Of a DNA stretch of 64,000 nucleotides, positions 57,127 to 64,000 are shown piece after piece. This DNA comes from Colius striatus (taxonomy: Eukaryota; Chordata; Aves; Coliiformes; Coliidae), in assembly GCF_028858725.1 (NCBI RefSeq), contig NC_084767.1, forward strand, positions 4,887,501-4,951,500, written 5' to 3'. A program made the translations under genes and the position numbers. The first letter of the stretch is position 1. The number at the start of each line of letters is the position of its first letter. The notes beneath the pieces were generated by a model. That model ran no database searches and was not told the DNA's origin. It was given only the letters and a program-made list of their open reading frames with translations.

Positions 57127-57803
57127 TGTGTTGCTGTGGAGAGGGACCTGGGAGTGCTGGTGGGCAGCAAACTAACCATGAGCCAGCAATGTGCCCAGCA
57201 ATGTGGACAAGAAGGCCAATGGCATGCTGGGGGTCATCAAGAAGAGTGTGGCCAGTAGGTTGAGGGAGGTTCTGCTCCCCCTCTACTCTGCTCCACTGCA
57301 GCCTCATCTGGAGTTCTGTGTGCAGTTCTGGGCTCCCCAGTTAAAGAGGGCCAGGGAACTGCTGGAGAGAGTCCAGCGCAGGGCCACCAAGATGATCATG
57401 GGACTGGAGCATCTCCCTTATGAGGACAGGCTGTGGGAACTGGGGCTGTTCAGCTGGGAGGAGACTGAGGGGGAATCTCATTAATACAAGTATTTGAAAG
57501 GTGGATGTCAAGAGGATGGGGTGGCACTTTTTTCTGTTGTCTCAAGTGACATGACTAGGGGTAATGGACATAAGCTGGAACACAAAAAGATCCACTTAAA
57601 CACAAGGAAAAGCTGTTTACCTGTTGAGGTGAGAGAGCCCAGGCACAGGCTGCCCAGACAGGGTGTGGAGGCTCCTGCTCTGGAGGTTTCCAAGGCCCCC
57701 TGGACACATTCCTGTGTGACCTGATGGAGGGGAACCTGCTTTAGCAGGATGTTGGACTTGGATGAGTGCTAGAGGTCCCTTCCAACCCCATCATCCTGTG
57801 ATT
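57127..57803 (+). mobile_element. CR1 LINE 3' end (copy E), longest in the window
   Basis: Plus-strand CR1 starting in the reverse-transcriptase C-terminal region ([20 protein letters not shown]), continuing through a [20 protein letters not shown]-like block and ending near tccaaccccatcatcctgtgattc. The reading frame is broken by a frame change near 57190 and a stop near 57483. By eye it is over 90% identical to copy A (2183-2660) in the shared part, but in the opposite orientation. It lies between GRPEL2 and PCYOX1L. Confidence 0.93.
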
Positions 57804-58299
57804 CTTCCCTTTTTCTCTGTGGCAAGGGGGAGAGCTGGGAGTTCTCAAACAACAGCCACTGCCATCTCCAGAAAAGCATCAGCTTGGGAGCTGAGCAATT
57901 GTGGTTTTTACCTGTCGCCCCCTAAAATGTTCACACCTGAGTTTCTGGGTTCTGGATCTGAAGCAGCTCCTGGCTAGGGCAAGGAGCAGCCTGTGCTTGT
58001 GCTGTGTTTCTCCTGAAGCAAAGTTCAAACAGTGGATTCTCAAACTAAGTTTGTCACTGGTAAGGAGCCAGCTCAGGGCCGTAGCAGGCTCTGGGGCTGT
58101 AATTACCCGTCCTACTCGTTGGAGACTTTTTGCTCAGTCTTTGCTATCCTTTGTAATCTGAGAAGCAGCAGGCTCCCACCTGGCATCCCCATGGACTGGC
58201 TCCTTGCTGTCAGGCACCTTGGTTTTGCCCAGGGCAGGAAGTACAAGTAAAAGCTTGAACTAGCCTTGGTGGTGATGCATGGGCCAGGCAGGATCCAGC
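57804..58299. other. Intergenic sequence before PCYOX1L
   Basis: No gene, RNA or repeat is recognised. GC content rises sharply after about 58300 as the PCYOX1L promoter is entered. Confidence 0.5.
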
Positions 58300-58794
58300 C
58301 TGCTCCGCTCACCCATGTGCAGGCTGAGCACGTGGGAAACGTGCTGCGGCAGCAGCTTGGCCCAGCGGGGCGGGGAAGGGGATGCGGGGCGAGCTCCTGG
58401 GCTTGGGCCCTTGGCTCACGCCCGGGCTGACGGGGAGGGGGATGCTGCCGAGCGCAGCCGGCGAGGGGAGGCCTGGCCTGGCCGTCGGAAGGATGCCGGG
58501 AGACAAGCTGTCTCCAGGCCTGCTCTGGCCCTGCCGTGCTGCTCCGGCCAGCCCGCCGCTTCCCGCAGGCCGGAGCGGGAGCTGAACCCAGCCCGCCGCT
58601 TCCCGCAGGCCGGAGCGGGAGCTGAACCCAGCCCGCCTCCTCCCGTCCGGCCTGCGGGGCACAGCCCGCTCCCCTCCCCGCGCTCACCCGCGCCTGCCCG
58701 GGGCCGCCGGGAGCGGGGCGGAGCCTGCGCCGGGGGCCGGGCCGGGCGCTGCCGGGACCCGCTCGCCGCTCGCCCGCCGCTCGCCGCCCGCGCC
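58300..58794 (+). promoter_or_regulatory. PCYOX1L: CpG-island promoter of PCYOX1L with a 40-bp tandem duplication
   Basis: A dense CpG region immediately upstream of the PCYOX1L ATG. GC boxes (ggggcgggg at about 58367 and gagcggggcgg at about 58710) are visible and no TATA box is seen. A 40-bp unit is directly duplicated at 58549-58588 and 58589-58628, starting cagcccgccgcttcccgcag, with a 9-bp third start. Each unit carries a cttcccgcag sequence that could act as a splice acceptor. The start site is inferred. Confidence 0.65.
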
Positions 58795-61700
58795 ATGGCC
58801 CCGCGGCCCCCCGCACCGCTGCCGCCGCCGCTGCTGCTGCTGCTGCCGGCCCTGGCCGCGCTCCCGCCCGCCGCCGCCCGCGCCCCGCCGCGCAGCATCG
58901 GTAGGGGCGGAGGGGAAGGGGGGCAGAGGGGAAGGGGGGTACGGGGTGGGAAGGGGGTGCCCATCCCATGGACCGGCAGCACCCGGCCTCCTCCCGGGCT
59001 GCCCGCCCCCGGGGGTGCGAGAGGGCAGCTTCGGCACCCTCCGCAGTGGGCGCACGGCGTGCTGCGATGCATCCCCGCTGCATCCCCGCTGCACCCCACA
59101 GCATCCCCGCTGCACCCCACAGCATCCCCGCTGCATCCCCGCTGCATCCCTGCCCTCCCACGAGCGCAAGCCCCTTCACCCCCTCGGCGGGAGCCCGGGC
59201 TGGGGGCAGCGGCTGTCCCCGCTCGCCCTGCTGACCCGGCCGCTCTTGCCCCTCTCCGTCGGCAGCCGTGGTGGGCGCCGGGCTGGGCGGCTCGGCCGTC
59301 ACCTATTTCCTGCAGCAGCACTTCGGGCCGCAGGTGCAGCTGGACGTGTACGAGCCGGCGGGCGTGGGAGGGCGGCTGGCCACCATCACCGTCAACAAGC
59401 AGCAGTACGAGAGCCGGGGAGCCTCCATCCACGCCCTCAGCCTCCACATGCAGGACTTTGTCAAGATCCTAGGTGAGCTGCTCGATCCGTGGCCTCGATG
59501 CCCATGGGGATGGCTGCTGCCAGGCCACCTCAGCACCGCAGGCCTGCAGTGACCCCCTTGTTTGTCCCCGCACCCCGGCCCTGGAAGGGAATGGGACAGG
59601 GTGGCCTTGCAGAGCGTCAGGCTGAGGGCTCCTGTTGGAATTGAGCCGGGGGAGGGTGTTCACAAACTCTCACCAGTAGACAGCAGCAACTCCATGGGAT
59701 GCCCTAACACACGGGATCTGGCAGAGGCCCCGGTGCCCTGGGATCTCATACTCCCTGATGCTCCCTCCAAGAGCAGCTTTGCCTGCATCCCCACTGGGCA
59801 TTCCCAGCAGCTGGCCAGCCCCAGGGAGGCTGCACCAACCCCCAGGAGGCCGTGCCAGCCCCAGGGAGGCTGCACCAACCCCCAGGAGGCTGTGCCAGCC
59901 CCCAGGGAGGCCGTGCCAGCCCCAGGGAGGCTGCACCACCCCCCAGGAGGCCGTGCCAGCCCCAGGGAGGCCATGCCAGCCGGGCTCCTCTGCTCCCCGC
60001 AGGCCTCAAGCACCGGCGCGAGGTGGCAGGGAAGAGTGCCATATTCAGCGGGGAGCACTTTGTCCTGGAAGAGACCGACTGGTACCTGCTCAACCTCTTC
60101 CGGCTCTGGTGGCACTATGGCATCAGCTTCCTGCGCCTGCAGATGTGGGTGGAGGAGGTGATGGAGAAGTTCATGAGGTAGGAGAGCCTGAGGGGCTGGA
60201 GGGACACGGGGAGTGTTCCCTGGCACCAAGGGCAGCAGCAGGCACTCTATGCTCCTGTTTCCTCCAGGATCTACAAATACCAGGCACACGGCTACGCCTT
60301 CTCCAGCCTGGAGGAGCTGCTGCGCTCGCTGGGGGGTGAGGCCTTCGTCAACATGACGCAGCGGTCGGTGGCTGACTCCTTGCTGGAGGTGGGCGTCACG
60401 CAGCGCTTCGTGGACGACGTCATCGCGGCCGTGCTGCGCTCCAGCTACGGGCAGTCGGTGCTGGTGCCCGCCTTCGCAGGTGGGACCTCTGTCCCCCCCT
60501 GTCTGTTTCTCCTTCTCAGCATCCCCTCCATGGGCAAGGCTGTTGAGCCACCCTCCTCTTCCTCTCTGCAGGAGCCATGTCGCTGGCGGGAGCCCAGGGC
60601 AGCACCTGGGCGGTGGAAGGAGGCAACAAGCTGGTGTGCTCGGGTCTGCTGAAGCTCACCAAAGCCAACATCATCCCGGCCAGGGTGACAGGCATCTCTC
60701 TGCACAACTCAGGTAAGCCTGGGCACGGGCTCTGGGTGCTGCTGCCCAGGATGAGGTCTGGGTGTGGGCATACCAGGGTGGGAGGCTGGTGGAGGCAGCA
60801 TGGGGATGCTGGGGCAGAGAGAGCCTCAGGTGGGAGGCTGAAAAGCATCCTGGTCCTGGTAAAGCACTTGAGTGAGGGCCCAGGGGTCTGTCCATCTCCT
60901 CTCCTTGTCTGATCTGGTGAGGGCCCTGCATTACAGATCCCTCTCCCCGTCCTGAGGTCTCTCAGGTCTCTTCTATGGCACCATTCTTGCTGCAGTCTTG
61001 TTTATCCATCTAGCACAGCAGAAGGGCTGGATAGTTGGGGTTTGGGGAGTTGCCCATGCTGCCCCAGTCCACTTTACCCCAGGCAGTAAACTAGGCCAAG
61101 TTTCTCTGGAAACCTTCTCCCCCAGGCTTGCCAAAATTGTCCTGCTGCATCTGCAACTCATCCATAAGCATCAGATGCTATGGTCCAGCACTGGTGTGTA
61201 CTGGAAAACCAGGGGATGGAGGCCATGCAAGAAAAAAGGGGACCAGGGCAATACGACCCGAGGCTCCTAAGTGTCCACCATCTCTTTTCAGAGGGCAGAG
61301 CTCTGTACCAGGTGCACTACGAGGGCAGCGAAGGCCAGGGCTCAGCTTTCTATGACATGGTGGTGGTGACGACTCCCCTGCACCCCAGCAGGAACAACTT
61401 CACCTTCAAGAACTTTGAGCCCCCCATCGCTGACTTCCCCGGAGCCTTCCAGCCCTCCGTCACCTCCGTGGTGCACGGCTACCTCAACTCCTCCTACTTC
61501 GGCTTCCCTGACCCCAAGCTCTTCCCCTTTGCCAACATCCTCACCACGGACACCCCGGATCTGTTCTTCAACGCCATGGACAACATCTGTCCCGTCAACA
61601 TCTCGGCGGCTTTCCGGCGCAAGCAGCCGCAGGAGGCCGCGGTCTGGCGCGTCCTCTCCCCGCAGCCGCTGGACAAGCAGCAGCTGAAGACCCTCTTCAG

Positions 61701-61950
61701 GTCCTACTACTCGGTGCAGGTGACGGAGTGGCAGACGTATCCCCGCTACGATGCAGCCAAGGGCCTCCCGCCCATCGTGCTGCACGACAACCTCTTCTAC
61801 CTGAGTGGCGTGGAGTGGGTGGCCAGCTCCATGGAGATGATAGCTGTGGCGGCCAAAAACGTGGCCCTGCTGGCCTACAACCGCTGGCATCAGGACCTGG
61901 AGAAAATCGACCAGAAGGACTTGATGCACAAGGTGAAGACGGAGCTGTGA
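58795..61950 (+). CDS. PCYOX1L: Prenylcysteine oxidase 1-like, complete
   Basis: Six exons: 58795-58900, 59266-59472, 60003-60177, 60268-60479, 60572-60712, 61292-61950. They join in phase into 499 residues; human is 494. Exon 1 encodes a cleavable-type signal peptide (Pro/Leu-rich, residues about 1-30, with the LLLLL core at 13-17). A Rossmann FAD-binding motif follows at about 37-44 (VVGAGLGG, GxGxxG), then GGRLAT, typical of flavin amine oxidase-like folds. Sequons NMT, NFT, NSS and NIS suggest N-glycosylation in the secretory pathway. The C-terminus is KVKTEL. PCYOX1 cleaves prenylcysteines to free cysteine, an aldehyde and peroxide; PCYOX1L is its paralogue with less certain activity. 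Sequence (LRLQMWVEEVMEKFMRIYKY, ending LMHKVKTEL) follows human PCYOX1L. It converges on IL17B. Confidence 0.96.
59065..59160. repeat. Short minisatellite in PCYOX1L intron 1
   Basis: Repeats of catccccgctg alternating with caccccacag, roughly 11-21 bp per unit, six or seven units. The array lies between exon 1 and exon 2. It gives artefactual peptides rich in HPRC and ASPL. Confidence 0.8.
59816..59985. repeat. About 20/40-bp minisatellite in PCYOX1L intron 2
   Basis: Units alternate between gccccagggaggctgcacca and acccccaggaggccgtgcca, seven or eight half-units in all. The array ends just before the exon 3 acceptor at 60001-60002. Confidence 0.85.
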
Positions 61951-62097
61951 TGCCCAGGGGAGGGCTGGTGGGCCAGGAGCTTCTGTGTGTGGTAGCCCAG
62001 GGAGGATTTATTGCCTGGGAGACAGCAGAGGGGGGTGGGGCAGAGGGATAAGGGACAGGATGGGTCCCAGATGACTTGAATGCGCGTCACCATCAGG

Positions 62098-62103
62098 AAT
62101 ACA
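62098..62103 (+). terminator. PCYOX1L: Candidate variant poly(A) signal of PCYOX1L (AATACA)
   Basis: No AATAAA occurs between the PCYOX1L stop and the IL17B 3' end. AATACA, a known weaker variant, lies 148 bp after the stop and is followed within 30 bp by a GT-rich stretch (gtgttgctgtgtgtcagt), the expected downstream element. This gives a short 3' UTR of about 170 nt. Inference from motif and spacing. Confidence 0.45.
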
Positions 62104-62673
62104 GTCCCTGCTCAGTGTTGCTGTGTGTCAGTACCACGTGCCTCGGTTTCCCTCTGCCCCCTCCCCAGGCTCTACTGGAAAGGAGCTTGTGCTTTAAAGG
62201 ATCACCATGCTTCTGGTTTTGGGAGGGTCTTCCAGGGGCTTTCAAGGATGAGGCTGGCTCACGTCAGCAGCAGATGTGTCCTCCCCATAGCGAGCTGCCC
62301 CGCTCCCTCCACAGCCTCTCCTGCCTTCCTGGCTTTGCCCTGGGAAGCTGAACGGCAGAGCTGGCCCCGGCTGGGGCAGGAGGTCCCACAGCCACTCCTG
62401 TGCCCTGCGTGCCTGGAGCCTTGTCCCTCTTGCTGACCCGGTGCCCAGGGATGGGCATACAGGGTGGGCTGGGGCAGGTCCTGGCTTGCAGGTGGAAGTG
62501 CCTGCTGATGGATGCTCCCTGTTTCTGGGGGTATCCAGGCCTTCCCGAGCCCGAGGCTCAGCTGGGCTTTGGGGCAGAAGAGCCTGGGTGAGGCTGGGGA
62601 GCAGCAGCCCTGGGCAGGCAGGGCCCTGTGACGGCCGAGGCAGGGGCTGCGCAGACAGGGGCCAGCGATGCGC

Positions 62674-62679
62674 TTTATT
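62674..62679 (-). terminator. IL17B: Poly(A) signal of IL17B
   Basis: AATAAA on the minus strand (plus-strand tttatt), about 435 bp beyond the IL17B stop codon. It sets the expected transcript end at about 62650-62660, leaving roughly 500 bp to the predicted PCYOX1L end. Confidence 0.75.
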
Positions 62680-63112
62680 GAAGGCCTCAGAACTTGCCCA
62701 AACCATCCGCTCGCCACATCCCAGGGGGCCTGGCCCAGCACACAGGGATGTGCAGGTAGGCTGGGGGGCACTGGGCACTCCCAGAGGTCCAATGGAGCAA
62801 AGGAAGGCAAATGGGGATTTTGGGAGGGAGGATGCCTGATCCTGCCCAGCTGGAGGGACGGGTGGGCACCTGCCCTCCTCTTCCCACTGCCAGGCTGGCC
62901 AGACGACTGCGTAGCTGGGGGACTTGCAGGGGCCATCCCCACACTGGGTGTCCCAAAAGTGACTGCTTGGGCTGAGGCTTGTGGGAATTTTAGGGAGCTG
63001 TGAGAGCTCTCCTCACCCTGATGCTCAGCCGGGTCACCTTCTCCCAGAGGGCCGGGCAAGCTCGGGAAGCGAGAGCAAGCTGGTTAGGTGCCCACGGGTT
63101 AGCTTTGCAACG

Positions 63113-63840
63113 TCAGAAGATGCAGGTGCAGCCCACAGCGATGGTCTCCATGACCATCTGGTACTTCTTGTGACACTTCTTCCCAGAGGCCTTGTGGCCC
63201 AGCTCTCCTGGCAGCTGGCAGAGCAGGCGGCGGACGGGCAGGCGGCTGTAGATGGGGATGCTGGCCATGGTGCGGTCCTCCTGCAGCGTGAAGGGGTTGA
63301 TGCAGCCGGTGCAGAGGCAGCGAGCCTCGGGGATGTCTGCCGGGATCCGTGTGGCGTCGTGGTTTATGCTGGAGGAGAGGGAAAGCAAAGACGAGGCTGG
63401 AGAGATGGTGAGATGGGGGGCAGTGGGTGGCTGGGGACAGGCAGGGCGATTCCTCTGCAGGGTGAGGTGAGGTGGGGTGCTGCCTCATGTCCCAGCTCCC
63501 AGCAGCCTCAGCAGCCACCCAGCATGTCCCTGAGGCCCCTGCCCCATGCTCACCTGTAGGCCCAAGGGGACAGGCTCCTCTGGTTGGACCTCCAGAGCCT
63601 CAAGTTGACCTGGCACTTGGTGTCACCCGGCTCAGAGCTGTTCCTCAGCTGGCGCACCATGTCCTGGATGCTGCGCTCGTAGTCTGCCATGGGGGTATAG
63701 GGGTCGTCTGGGGCCCAGGAGAGGGCAGGAGGGGCTGTGGGGGGCCGTGCCAGGCCCTTTCTCCTGCCCTTCGCTGCCTTGCTTTGGTCCTTCGCTTCAG
63801 GGACCAGGACCATGGCGAAGGTGAAGATGCAGAGGAGAAG
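63113..63840 (-). CDS. IL17B: Interleukin-17B, two 3' exons (first exon outside window)
   Basis: Minus-strand exons 63840-63554 and 63368-63113 give 180 visible residues. The first visible exon starts after cctcctcag, in frame 0, with a hydrophobic LLLCIFTFAMVLVP that would finish the signal peptide. In human a short first exon (MDWPHN) precedes it, and here it must lie beyond 64000. Family features: ADYERSIQDMVRQLRNSSEP with an N-glycosylation sequon, KCQVNLRLWRSNQRSLSPW, CLCTGCINPFTLQED, and the terminal METIAVGCTCIF, which carry the IL-17 cystine-knot cysteines. IL-17B is a secreted dimer that signals through IL17RB. The loop between CQLPGELG and KKCHKKYQ is longer and more basic than in human. 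Its orientation is opposite to the other four genes. Confidence 0.95.
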
Positions 63841-64000
63841 CTGAGGAGGAAGGAGGATGGTCTGTGGCTCCCTGTGCTGCAGGACTGGCATAGGAGGGCA
63901 ACTCTCCCTCCTCCCATGGGCCACTGGGTGAGAGTAGGGCCACACTGACTTAGGGGGGGCATGTACAACTCCCCATGGGCAATGCTGGTCCGTGGGTGAG

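Noticed and set aside
58112-59472. Long open frames (about 340-400 codons) on both strands over the PCYOX1L promoter
   Set aside because: CpG islands are poor in stop codons. The true PCYOX1L exon 1 (58795-58900) and exon 2 (59266-59472) are set by splice sites and homology, and these frames ignore both.
59670-60289. Minus-strand frames with W-rich GWHGLPG repeats in PCYOX1L intron 2 and exon 3
   Set aside because: They arise from the intron 2 minisatellite and the antisense of exon 3.
63645-63968. IL17B first exon near 63900-63968 on the minus strand
   Set aside because: ATGs exist there, but the frames do not give a signal peptide continuous with LLLCIFTFAM, and a clean cctcctcag acceptor precedes that segment. 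The first exon is more likely beyond the window.

Overview
The window is vertebrate nuclear DNA, almost certainly from a bird. Intron-rich genes have protein sequences close to their human orthologues, introns are compact, promoters are GC-rich, and all the interspersed repeats I could identify are 3' ends of CR1 LINEs, the dominant repeat of bird genomes. Gene order (ABLIM3 > AFAP1L1 > GRPEL2 > PCYOX1L > < IL17B) is that of human 5q32, so this is a conserved syntenic block. There is no bacterial-type operon, CRISPR array or viral cargo.

Layout. 1-3028: ABLIM3 intron with a 68/57-bp minisatellite (1-835) and a minus-strand CR1 (2183-2660). 3029-19015: nineteen 3' exons of ABLIM3 (plus), from the third LIM domain to the villin headpiece; the first two LIM domains lie upstream of the window. 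19016-21560: ABLIM3 3' flank with a CR1. 21560-42803: AFAP1L1 (plus), with a 16-nt first coding exon at a GC-rich promoter, a 12.7-kb intron, then 18 exons packed into 8.2 kb. 42804-44900: its 3' UTR and a CR1. 44924-45383: a 38-bp minisatellite running into a promoter with two ZNF143/THAP11-type motifs. 45384-53053: GRPEL2 (plus, four exons), in markedly more AT-rich DNA. 53054-58300: GRPEL2 3' flank and a CR1. 58795-61950: PCYOX1L (plus, six exons). 62655-63840: IL17B (minus, two 3' exons), convergent with PCYOX1L.

The proteins do not form one pathway. ABLIM3 and AFAP1L1 act on actin; GRPEL2 is a mitochondrial Hsp70 nucleotide-exchange factor; PCYOX1L is a secretory-pathway FAD oxidase-like protein; IL17B is a secreted cytokine. 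The block is positional synteny. Exon models were built by reading GT/AG splice sites and checking that phases close: AFAP1L1 771 codons, GRPEL2 220, PCYOX1L 499, ABLIM3 534 visible, IL17B 180 visible.

I found no undescribed system. The points most worth a second look are: a serine in GRPEL2 where the human protein has the redox cysteine Cys87; the paired ZNF143/THAP11 motifs beside a promoter minisatellite; an 8-nt microexon and two 30-nt frame-neutral exons in ABLIM3; a longer basic inter-cysteine loop in IL17B; and a roughly 45-bp CR1 stub set inside a CCTTT array.
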